This document shows, piece by piece, positions 1-6,047 of a stretch of DNA of 6,104 nt. A model generated the notes under the pieces. It was not told where the DNA came from and made no database searches. It saw nothing but the letters and a program-made list of their open reading frames with translations. The position numbers and the translations under genes are program-made. Position 1 is the stretch's first letter; each line of letters begins with the position of its first letter. Source of the DNA: an uncultured Chitinophagaceae bacterium (GTDB taxonomy: Bacteria; Bacteroidota; Bacteroidia; Chitinophagales; Chitinophagaceae); NCBI GenBank assembly GCA_937897585.1, contig CALCNY010000146.1, positions 1 to 6,104 of the forward strand, in the 5' to 3' direction.

Positions 1-110
1 TAATTCCATTGAATGAGCTTTCTCCAAACTTCATTCATCCTGTGTTTAAGAAAAACATACATGAGTTGCTAAGAAATTGTAAGGATAAGCTGCCTGTGCA
101 AAAAAAATAA
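1..110 (+). CDS. folK: C-terminal fragment, probable FolK (HPPK), 5' end outside window
   Basis: The frame is open from the window edge (first complete codon at position 3) to TAA at 108-110, giving about 35 residues. The tail reads IPLNELSPNFIHPVFKK and then LLRNCKDKLPV. This resembles the end of 2-amino-4-hydroxy-6-hydroxymethyldihydropteridine pyrophosphokinase, where a 'PL.EIAP...HP' segment is followed by a 'LL..C.D.L.V' tail. FolK transfers pyrophosphate from ATP to 6-hydroxymethyl-dihydropterin in cytoplasmic folate synthesis. The catalytic part lies upstream and cannot be inspected, so the call rests on the tail motif plus context: from general knowledge, folK often sits just upstream of a deoxynucleoside kinase in Bacteroidota. 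The spacing to the next gene is 58 bp. Confidence 0.68.
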   Translation, partial: IPLNELSPNFIHPVFKKNIHELLRNCKDKLPVQKK

Positions 111-168
111 GTTTTATTGAATGATAACCTCTTATTTTGCAACTCTATAAAATTTAGCCGTTAAAATA

Positions 169-801
169 GTGAAATACAGTTTTGTTACCATAGAAGGCAA
201 TATCGGAGCTGGTAAAACGACACTTGCAAATATTCTTAGCAAACACTTTAATGCAAGATTAATTCTTGAAGAGTTTGCTGAAAATCCATTCCTGCCTAAG
301 TTTTATCAAAATCCCGATCAATACGCTTTTCCATTGGAATTGTTTTTCATGGCTGAAAGATATAAGCAGCTTAAAGATCTGCTTCACTCCAACGACCTTT
401 TTCAAAGTATAACCGTTTCTGATTACTTATTTACCAAATGCCTGCTTTTTGCAAAAGTGAATTTACCGGAAGAAGAATTCAGACTTTACCAGAAGTTGTT
501 TGATATCATCAATCCTCAAATCATTCAGCCAGATTTGTTAATCTATCTGCATAGTCCGGTTGCAAAATTGCAAGAAAATATTAAGAAGAGAAATCGTTCC
601 TTCGAGCAGGATATTCCTAACGACTATTTATACACGTTACAGGAAACTTATACCCAATACATCAAGCAACATAATATTAAAACTTTGTTCATTGATGCCT
701 CAAATGCCGACTTCATCGGCAACCCCAAACATCTAGAAATAGTTTTAGAAGCTTTGGATAAAGATTATGAAAATGGACAACATTTTATAACTTTACCCTA
801 A
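169..801 (+). CDS. Deoxynucleoside kinase (dNK/dCK-dGK family)
   Basis: This 210-residue cytoplasmic kinase should phosphorylate deoxynucleosides with ATP, the first step of dNTP salvage. The N-terminus carries the P-loop GNIGAGKTT (residues 10-18). LEEF follows at 33-36, where the family places its catalytic-base glutamate. An ELFFMAERYKQL helix (57-68) lies in the substrate region. SDY at 84-86 occupies the place of the D/E-R-S motif. An arginine-rich LID, KKRNRSFE, lies at 139-146. The length matches bacterial family members (about 200-215 residues). The start is GTG at 169: an in-frame TAA at 148-150 blocks extension and no ATG occurs before the P-loop. There is no Shine-Dalgarno sequence. 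It lies 58 bp after the folK-like tail and 12 bp before the MFS gene. Base specificity (dA, dG or dC) cannot be told from sequence, so no symbol is given. Confidence 0.93.
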   Translation: MKYSFVTIEGNIGAGKTTLANILSKHFNARLILEEFAENPFLPKFYQNPDQYAFPLELFFMAERYKQLKDLLHSNDLFQSITVSDYLFTKCLLFAKVNLPEEEFRLYQKLFDIINPQIIQPDLLIYLHSPVAKLQENIKKRNRSFEQDIPNDYLYTLQETYTQYIKQHNIKTLFIDASNADFIGNPKHLEIVLEALDKDYENGQHFITLP

Positions 802-813
802 CTTTCAATACGT

Positions 814-2058
814 TTGAATAAAACCAACCCAAATAACAACCCCTTCGAAGCCTTCAGCAATAAAGAATTCAAGTTCTTTATTGGCGGACGTTTCATCTTT
901 ATCATGGGATTGCGCATGACCAGTACGATAATCGGCTGGTGGGTATATACATTAACAAACAGCCCACTGGCATTGGGTTTGGTTGGTCTTTCAGAAGTAG
1001 TCGCTGCACTTTCATTTGCGTTGTACGCAGGCCATTACATAGACAGAAATGAGAACCGAAACTTGCTATTAAAATGTATCATTCTTTATATGTGTTGCAT
1101 TTTAATTTTTCTTTTTTTATCCGACCCCGACGTTTTGAAAACTAATCATCCATGGACCACCGCGTCACTTATTTTTGTTGTGATTGCTTTTACTGGGGCC
1201 ATAAGAGCTTTTTCTGGACCTACATTTTCTTCTTTAATCTCGAAAATTGTTCATAAAAAACAATTGCCATCAGCCTCAACAATTAGTTCAGCAACCTGGC
1301 TTACCGGTTCAATTATTGGTCATGCTATGGGCGGTTTTTTCATTGCATTGGTTGGCATCCATTTTAGCTTTATAGTTGTTTTGATTTTTGTAATTTCTGG
1401 CTATTTGTTACTAAGAAATTTAAGGTCAAAACCTGTTATTGTTCATGTAGCTCAAAATACCTGGCATAGCGTAAAAGAAGGCATTGACTATGTATTTAAA
1501 ACTAAAGAACTGTTAGGCGCATTGTCGTTAGATTTATTTGCTGTGTTATTTGGTGGGGCGGCTGCAATGGTTCCTATTTTTGCAAAAGACATACTAAATG
1601 CCGGCCCAACAGGATTCGGGTGGCTGAATGCCGCAACGGATATAGGTTCCATCATCATGGTAACAACACTTACTTTTTTTCCATTACACAGAAAGCAAGG
1701 GAAATTATTATTTTATTCAATCGCAGGCTTTGGAATTTGTATCATCATTTTTGCCTTATCTAAAGTATTCTGGCTCTCCTTCCTGGCGCTGATGATTAGT
1801 GGCTGCATGGATGGAGTGAGTGTTGTCATCAGGGGCACCATACTTCAATTGAAAACTCCTGATGAATTGAGAGGTAGAGTAATGTCGGTTAACAGTATGT
1901 TCATCAATTCATCAAATGAACTAGGCCAATTTGAAAGTGGCATGATGGCGAAATTGGTTGGCATCGTTCCTTCAGTAATTTTCGGCGGATGTATGACCAT
2001 CGGAGTTGTTGTGACTACCTGGTTTAAAGCACCGGCGTTGAAGGAGATGGAATATTAA
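814..2058 (+). CDS. Major facilitator superfamily transporter, MFS_3/DHA3 (EntS-like) type
   Basis: This 414-residue inner-membrane protein has the hydrophobic profile of a two-bundle, roughly 12-helix MFS carrier. The first bundle spans about residues 20-200, a hydrophilic central loop covers about 202-230, and the second bundle about 232-405. Diagnostic motifs are the first helix with WWVYTLTNSPLALGLVGL (42-59), motif A as GHYIDRNENR (73-82) in the loop between helices 2 and 3, SGPTFSSLISKIV (134-146), and TPDELRGRVMSVNSMF (348-363), the last being typical of the MFS_3 branch. That branch contains proton-driven exporters of small molecules such as siderophores and macrolides. The substrate here is unknown. 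The start is TTG at 814: the kinase stop (799-801) is in the same frame and only four codons precede it, while the first ATG (codon 31) would cut into helix 1. It is probably cotranscribed with the kinase. Confidence 0.9.
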   Translation: MNKTNPNNNPFEAFSNKEFKFFIGGRFIFIMGLRMTSTIIGWWVYTLTNSPLALGLVGLSEVVAALSFALYAGHYIDRNENRNLLLKCIILYMCCILIFLFLSDPDVLKTNHPWTTASLIFVVIAFTGAIRAFSGPTFSSLISKIVHKKQLPSASTISSATWLTGSIIGHAMGGFFIALVGIHFSFIVVLIFVISGYLLLRNLRSKPVIVHVAQNTWHSVKEGIDYVFKTKELLGALSLDLFAVLFGGAAAMVPIFAKDILNAGPTGFGWLNAATDIGSIIMVTTLTFFPLHRKQGKLLFYSIAGFGICIIIFALSKVFWLSFLALMISGCMDGVSVVIRGTILQLKTPDELRGRVMSVNSMFINSSNELGQFESGMMAKLVGIVPSVIFGGCMTIGVVVTTWFKAPALKEMEY

Positions 2059-2063
2059 ACCTT

Positions 2064-2146
2064 GTTTCAAAGGTTCAAAATGTTCAAATTGTTAAAAAGG
2101 TTTTTAATATTAAAATAACTTTTTGAACCTCTTTAACTTATTGAAC
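2064..2146. repeat. Facing arrays of 9-bp GTTCAAAnn-like units
   Basis: On the plus strand GTT recurs exactly every 9 bp at 2064, 2073, 2082, 2091 and 2100 (units such as GTTTCAAAG, GTTCAAAAT and GTTCAAATT). On the minus strand the same kind of unit recurs every 9 bp, with its GTT complemented as AAC at 2117, 2126, 2135 and 2144 (GTTATTTTA, GTTCAAAAA, GTTAAAGAG, GTTCAATAA read on the minus strand). The two arrays are in register for pairing: 2071-2080 is perfectly complementary to 2121-2130, and 2064-2084 matches 2117-2137 at 17 of 21 positions. A perfect 14-bp palindrome, TTTTAATATTAAAA, sits in the centre at 2102-2115. The element fills almost all of the gap between two convergent genes. 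Confidence 0.8.
2071..2130. terminator. Possible bidirectional terminator hairpin between convergent genes
   Basis: The arms at 2071-2084 and 2117-2130 pair at 13 of 14 positions around a 32-nt AT-rich loop. An alternative shorter hairpin runs from AAAAAG at 2094-2099 to CTTTTT at 2119-2124. Its position just after the MFS stop (2058) and next to the stop of the opposing gene (2148) suits a shared terminator. The stems are AU-rich and no long T-tract follows the outer hairpin on either strand, so termination is an inference from position and symmetry. Confidence 0.4.
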
Positions 2147-2147
2147 T

Positions 2148-2627
2148 TTATCGTTTCACCAACTCCTCCAACACATAATACACAATCGGACAAAAAGTTG
2201 AATTTTTCAAAGTTAGCGGCACTCGTTTTAAAATAACATCCTCATCAGTATAAGGAAATCTCGCACAATCTGATGGCCTTACTTCATAAATAGAACAATA
2301 ATTATCATCTCCTAGAAAAGGGCAAGGTTTTGTATTTACAACATAATCTCCGTCCTCGTCTAAATTGAGGTATTTCTCTATGAATACACCTTCTTTCATA
2401 TCCAAATGTTTGGAGATTCTTTTGATGTCTGGAGTTTTGAATCTAGGGGAATAATTTTTACAACATGCAGCGCAATTGAGGCAATTTATTTTTTCATAGG
2501 CAGCTTCATTCAAATCCGGCAATTGCTTTAAAACTTTATTCTTATCCGCTTTTAGAAGATAGTTTTTATAGAGCTTTTGGCGCTCTTCCGACTTTTTTTG
2601 CCAGTTATGTAAAATATCTTTACTCAT
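2148..2627 (-). CDS. YkgJ-family cysteine-cluster protein (putative metal-binding)
   Basis: This 159-residue soluble protein has eight cysteines, at 49, 52, 55, 56, 102, 111, 121 and 146. The core is the Cx2Cx2CC cluster CLNCAACC (49-56), followed by PCPFLGDDNYC (101-111), YEVRPSDCARFPY (114-126) and a last cysteine in STFCP. This is the signature of the YkgJ/UPF0153 family, annotated as zinc- or iron-chelating; its biochemical role is not established and none is claimed here. The N-terminal 45 residues are charged and helical (KKSEERQKLYKNYLLK), with no signal peptide or membrane helix. The ATG start at 2625-2627 fits the family length. The gene converges with the MFS gene and diverges from gcvP, so it is probably monocistronic. 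Confidence 0.88.
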   Translation of the reverse strand: MSKDILHNWQKKSEERQKLYKNYLLKADKNKVLKQLPDLNEAAYEKINCLNCAACCKNYSPRFKTPDIKRISKHLDMKEGVFIEKYLNLDEDGDYVVNTKPCPFLGDDNYCSIYEVRPSDCARFPYTDEDVILKRVPLTLKNSTFCPIVYYVLEELVKR

Positions 2628-2682
2628 TTGTTTAAAAGCTCTCGATTAATTATTATCTATTTTTCCACAAGTAAATTTAAAT

Positions 2683-2690
2683 CAAATTTA
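2683..2690 (-). promoter_or_regulatory. Candidate -7 element for the YkgJ-family gene
   Basis: The minus strand reads TAAATTTG, a full match to the Bacteroidota -7 consensus TAnnTTTG, 55 bp upstream of the ATG. A start of transcription near 2676 would be expected. No convincing TTG -33 element is found at the usual 17-23 bp spacing. In such AT-rich DNA a chance match is possible. Confidence 0.4.
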
Positions 2691-2717
2691 TCCCTGCAAA
2701 ATCTAAGGTTGATGCTG

Positions 2718-2725
2718 TAAATTTG
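2718..2725 (+). promoter_or_regulatory. Candidate -7 element for gcvP
   Basis: TAAATTTG matches TAnnTTTG and lies 72 bp upstream of the gcvP ATG, predicting a start near 2732 and a leader of about 65 nt. A weaker alternative is TAATTTG at 2731-2737, one base short of consensus, with TTG at 2709-2711 located 19 bp upstream as its -33. The 170-bp divergent gap (2628-2797) shows no glycine aptamer features and no other gene. Confidence 0.42.
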
Positions 2726-2797
2726 CGCCATAATTTGATGGTCTAAACATCGCCTTATTTTCCCAACAATATTAAGTCAAAGTCTACAATTTTTATT

Positions 2798-5686
2798 ATG
2801 AATATTTCCAATCTACAACAAGACGAATTTCTTCAACGTCATATTGGTCCAAATGAAAACCAAACGAATGAAATGCTTGCTGTTATCGGCATCAATTCTG
2901 TTGATGAACTCATCAGCAAAACCATACCACAAAGTATTCGTTTAAAACAACCATTGCATACCGGTGTAGGCATGTCAGAATACGAATATTTGACTGCATT
3001 AAAATCTATTGCAAGTCAAAACAAAATCTATAAAAACTATATCGGCCAGGGGTATTACAATACTATCACTCCAAGTGTAATTCTTCGAAATATTTTTGAA
3101 AATCCAGGATGGTATACACAATACACTCCTTATCAAGCTGAAATTGCACAAGGCCGATTAGAAAGTTTATTAAACTACCAAACAATGGTAAGTGATCTTA
3201 CCGGATTACCCATTGCCAATGCAAGTTTACTTGATGAAGGAACAGCAGCAGCAGAAGGAATGGCCATGCTATTCAATCATAAAAACAAAAACAGCGATGC
3301 CATTACATCACCTAAGTTTTTTGTTGACACTAACGTATTTGAACAAACGAAACAAATTTTAATCACCAGAGCTAAACCGATAAATATTGAATTGGTATTT
3401 GGTGATTACCAAGATATTGAATTGAATGAAGATTATTTCGGAGCTATTGTTCAATACCCCAACAAAAATGGCCTGATTGAAGATTATCGTTCTTTCATAG
3501 AAAAAGCTCATGCAGTGCATGCTCAAGTCATCATGGCCACAGACTTGCTTTCACTTTGTTTGTTGACGCCTCCAGGGGAATTAGGCGCTGATATTGCCAT
3601 TGGCAATTCTCAAAGATTTGGAGTACCGCTAGGTTTTGGCGGACCACATGCAGCCTTCTTTGCCACTAAAGATGAATTCAAAAGAAATATTCCAGGTAGA
3701 ATCATCGGCGTGAGTGTTGATGCTAAAGGCAATCGTTGTTTGCGTATGGCATTACAAACCCGTGAGCAGCATATTAGAAGAGAAAAAGCCACTAGTAATA
3801 TTTGTACAGCTCAAGCCTTATTAGCAAACATTGCAGCGATGTATGCTGTGTATCATGGTGCTGAAGGTTTGAAAACCATATCCAAAAGAGTATCATTGTT
3901 GGCTAAAAAACTCAGCAGTCAACTTGCAGGAATGGGATTCACGAACGTAAACAAACATTATTTCGACACCATTTCCATTCACGTTGATGACTTTAAAAAA
4001 CTGAAATCAATCTGCAATGACCATCATGTAAATTTCAGTTTCAATAACAACATTGTTTCAATCTCTATTGATGAAACAACTACATTTTCAGACATTCAAA
4101 TCATTGCTGATGTATTTGGCAAATATGCCGAAAAAAACATAGATACGAAGTATATCAATGAAAATGAAATTTTCGACAATATACCGACAACGCTTACACG
4201 AACTTCAGAATACCTCACTCACCCTGTTTTCAATACACACAGAAGTGAAACACAGATGATGAGGTATATCAAAAGTTTGGAGAATAAAGATTTAAGTTTA
4301 AACACTTCCATGATTTCACTAGGAAGCTGTACAATGAAACTGAATGCGGCTACCGAATTGATTCCTGTAAGCTGGCCCGAGTTCAACTCCATCCATCCTT
4401 TTGCACCTGCAGACCAATGGAAAGGATACCAACACATCATCAACGAACTCGAAAACTATTTGAATGAAATCACTGGATTTGCTGCTACTTCATTACAGCC
4501 AAACAGTGGCGCCCAAGGAGAGTACGCAGGACTTTTAACCATCAGAGCTTACCATGAACACAGGAATGAGTCTCATAGAAATGTGATTTTGATTCCTATC
4601 TCTGCACATGGCACCAATCCTGCATCAGCAGTCATGGCTGGATTTAAAGTAGTTGTAACTAAATGTGATGAATCCGGAAATATTGATATTGAAGATTTGA
4701 AATCACAAGCTGAAAAACATAAAAACGACTTAGCTGGATTAATGATTACCTACCCAAGCACACACGGTGTGTTCGAAGAAAGTGTCATTGAAATTTGCGA
4801 AACCATTCATCAACATGGCGGATTGGTTTACATGGATGGTGCCAACATGAATGCTCAAGTTGGTTTGACAAGTCCAGGAAATATTGGAGCTGATGTATGC
4901 CATCTTAATCTTCATAAAACATTTGCCATTCCACATGGCGGCGGCGGACCTGGCATGGGCCCCATTTGTGTCAATGAAAAACTGGCTCCATTTTTACCCG
5001 GACATATCTCAATAGAAAATAGTGAAACTGCAATTCCTGCGGTAAGTGCGGCGCCTTTTGGAAGCGCTTCCATCCTTTTAATCAGCTATGCCTACATCAA
5101 GATGTTGGGAGGTGCTGGCATGAAAAAAAGTACAGAAATGGCGATTCTCAATGCAAATTATATGAGAGCCAGATTAGAAAAGGAATATAAAATATTGTAT
5201 GCCGGTAAAAACGGAACCTGTGCGCATGAATTCATCATCGACTTGCGACCTTTCAAACAATCAGCAGGAATTGAAGCCGAAGATGTGGCCAAAAGACTCA
5301 TGGATTATAATTTCCACGCTCCTACTTTAAGTTTCCCTGTGGCTGGAACCATCATGATTGAACCAACAGAAAGTGAAGACAAATCAGAATTAGACAGATT
5401 CTGTGATGCACTAATAAACATCAGAAAAGAAATCAGAGAAATTGAAGAAGGCAAATCAGACAAAGTTGATAATCCATTAAAAAATGCACCTCATACTCAA
5501 AATGTTGTATTAGCCGACCAGTGGAATCAGTCTTATTCAAGAACCCAAGCTGCATTTCCTTTGGAGTATGTAAAAGCGAACAAATTCTGGCCTTCTGTAA
5601 GCAGAGTGAATAACACTTATGGCGACAGAAATCTGGTTTGTACATGCGAACCAGTAAGCTCGTACGCTGAGGAAGGTGTAAGCTAA
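2798..5686 (+). CDS. gcvP: Glycine dehydrogenase (decarboxylating), glycine cleavage P-protein
   Basis: GcvP is the PLP-dependent subunit of the glycine cleavage system. It decarboxylates glycine and passes the aminomethyl group to lipoyl-GcvH; GcvT then loads the carbon onto tetrahydrofolate. The 962-residue protein is the long single-chain form (E. coli's has 957). It starts with the family's RHIGP (14-18). The N-terminal half carries YIGQGYYNTITP (81-92) and REQHIRREKATSNICTAQ (322-339). The C-terminal catalytic half has LGSCTMKLN (508-516), AHGTNPASA (603-611), YPSTHGVFE (652-660) and the PLP-contacting aspartate D680 in YMDGANMNAQ. The Schiff-base lysine K707 lies in LNLHKTF, followed by HGGGGPGMGP (713-722). 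The tail keeps YGDRNLVC. All key residues are present and the frame is intact. gcvT and gcvH are not adjacent. The ATG at 2798 places RHIGP at its usual distance from the start. Confidence 0.98.
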   Translation: MNISNLQQDEFLQRHIGPNENQTNEMLAVIGINSVDELISKTIPQSIRLKQPLHTGVGMSEYEYLTALKSIASQNKIYKNYIGQGYYNTITPSVILRNIFENPGWYTQYTPYQAEIAQGRLESLLNYQTMVSDLTGLPIANASLLDEGTAAAEGMAMLFNHKNKNSDAITSPKFFVDTNVFEQTKQILITRAKPINIELVFGDYQDIELNEDYFGAIVQYPNKNGLIEDYRSFIEKAHAVHAQVIMATDLLSLCLLTPPGELGADIAIGNSQRFGVPLGFGGPHAAFFATKDEFKRNIPGRIIGVSVDAKGNRCLRMALQTREQHIRREKATSNICTAQALLANIAAMYAVYHGAEGLKTISKRVSLLAKKLSSQLAGMGFTNVNKHYFDTISIHVDDFKKLKSICNDHHVNFSFNNNIVSISIDETTTFSDIQIIADVFGKYAEKNIDTKYINENEIFDNIPTTLTRTSEYLTHPVFNTHRSETQMMRYIKSLENKDLSLNTSMISLGSCTMKLNAATELIPVSWPEFNSIHPFAPADQWKGYQHIINELENYLNEITGFAATSLQPNSGAQGEYAGLLTIRAYHEHRNESHRNVILIPISAHGTNPASAVMAGFKVVVTKCDESGNIDIEDLKSQAEKHKNDLAGLMITYPSTHGVFEESVIEICETIHQHGGLVYMDGANMNAQVGLTSPGNIGADVCHLNLHKTFAIPHGGGGPGMGPICVNEKLAPFLPGHISIENSETAIPAVSAAPFGSASILLISYAYIKMLGGAGMKKSTEMAILNANYMRARLEKEYKILYAGKNGTCAHEFIIDLRPFKQSAGIEAEDVAKRLMDYNFHAPTLSFPVAGTIMIEPTESEDKSELDRFCDALINIRKEIREIEEGKSDKVDNPLKNAPHTQNVVLADQWNQSYSRTQAAFPLEYVKANKFWPSVSRVNNTYGDRNLVCTCEPVSSYAEEGVS

Positions 5687-5710
5687 GATATCTATGTCAT
5701 TTAAAAGGAT

Positions 5711-5728
5711 TCTCAAATATATCTGAGA
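5711..5728. repeat. Short inverted repeat between gcvP and csp
   Basis: TCTCA (5711-5715) and TGAGA (5724-5728) flank an 8-nt AT-rich spacer. It lies 25 bp after the gcvP stop and just upstream of the csp promoter element. A 5-bp stem without a T-tract is too weak to call a terminator. A small operator for the downstream gene is possible but unsupported beyond position. Confidence 0.3.
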
Positions 5729-5745
5729 TATTGGTTATAAAAGTT

Positions 5746-5753
5746 TACATTTG
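5746..5753 (+). promoter_or_regulatory. Candidate -7 element for the cold shock gene
   Basis: TACATTTG matches TAnnTTTG exactly, 28 bp before the ATG at 5781, predicting a start near 5760 and a leader of only about 20 nt. The nearest TTG upstream (5731-5733) is 12 bp away, shorter than the usual 17-23 bp, so the -33 box is unclear. The element contains the TTG at 5751-5753, which argues against that triplet being the translation start. Confidence 0.5.
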
Positions 5754-5780
5754 TTCTTTATTAATACAATACAATTTAAA

Positions 5781-5984
5781 ATGGACACAAAAAATCAAGG
5801 AACCGTAAAATTTTTCAATACTGAAAAAGGATTCGGTTTCATCAGACATGACGATTCAGACAAAGAAACTTTCGTACACGTAAGTGGTTTAATCAACGAG
5901 ATTAAAGAAGGCGACAAAGTTGAATTCGAATTGCAAAATGGAAAAAAAGGAATGAATGCTGTTAATGTAACAGTTATCGGATAA
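5781..5984 (+). CDS. CspA-type cold shock domain protein
   Basis: This 67-residue protein is a single cold shock domain: a five-strand OB barrel that binds single-stranded RNA or DNA and acts as an RNA chaperone. RNP1 is KGFGFI (16-21) and RNP2 is FVHVS (31-35). VKFFN at 9-13 has Phe where E. coli CspA has Trp, and the tail KKGMNAVNVTV is the usual last strand. The ATG at 5781 gives the normal size for the family. A TTG ten codons upstream (5751) would add MFFINTIQFK, which has no family counterpart, and it overlaps the probable promoter. The upstream bases are A-rich (ATTTAAAATG) with no Shine-Dalgarno, as usual in Bacteroidota. It is a one-gene unit closed by a strong terminator. Whether it is cold-induced cannot be judged; no long cspA-like leader is apparent. 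Confidence 0.95.
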   Translation: MDTKNQGTVKFFNTEKGFGFIRHDDSDKETFVHVSGLINEIKEGDKVEFELQNGKKGMNAVNVTVIG

Positions 5985-6004
5985 GATTGCATTTCATCTA
6001 TTTT

Positions 6005-6035
6005 AAAAAGAGCCACTTCTAAAGTGGCTCTTTTT
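6005..6035 (+). terminator. Rho-independent terminator of the cold shock gene
   Basis: A perfect 14-bp stem pairs 6005-6018 (AAAAAGAGCCACTT) with 6022-6035 (AAGTGGCTCTTTTT) around a 3-nt CTA loop. It has a GC-rich core, ends in five T and begins 20 bp after the csp stop. The A-run on the other side makes it potentially bidirectional. Confidence 0.93.
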
Positions 6036-6047
6036 CATTCCCTATCT

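Noticed and set aside
133..139. TATTTTG upstream of the kinase as a promoter
   Set aside because: It is one base short of TAnnTTTG and no -33 element lies at a suitable distance; the gene can be served by the folK transcript.
2737..2751. GATG...CATC inverted repeat upstream of gcvP as an operator
   Set aside because: Only 4 bp per arm, expected by chance in a region of this size.
2728..2797. Glycine riboswitch in the gcvP leader
   Set aside because: The leader is short and AT-rich, with no glycine-aptamer stems or conserved purine-rich core visible.
3610..3792. Minus-strand open frame of 60 codons inside gcvP
   Set aside because: It is antisense to a strongly conserved gcvP segment and has no recognisable domain; a shadow of the real coding frame.
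4219..4443. Minus-strand open frame of 74 codons inside gcvP
   Set aside because: It is fully covered by gcvP on the other strand, with no promoter or family resemblance.
4739..4936. Minus-strand open frame of 65 codons opposite the PLP-binding region of gcvP
   Set aside because: The codon pattern is imposed by the conserved catalytic motifs on the plus strand.
5433..5645. Minus-strand open frame of 70 codons at the gcvP 3' end
   Set aside because: No domain, and fully antisense to gcvP.
5751..5780. N-terminal extension of the cold shock protein from a TTG start
   Set aside because: The ten extra residues have no family counterpart and the TTG forms part of the likely -7 element.
5795..6016. 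Minus-strand open frame of 73 codons over the cold shock gene
   Set aside because: It mirrors the cold shock domain codons and its start lies inside the terminator stem.
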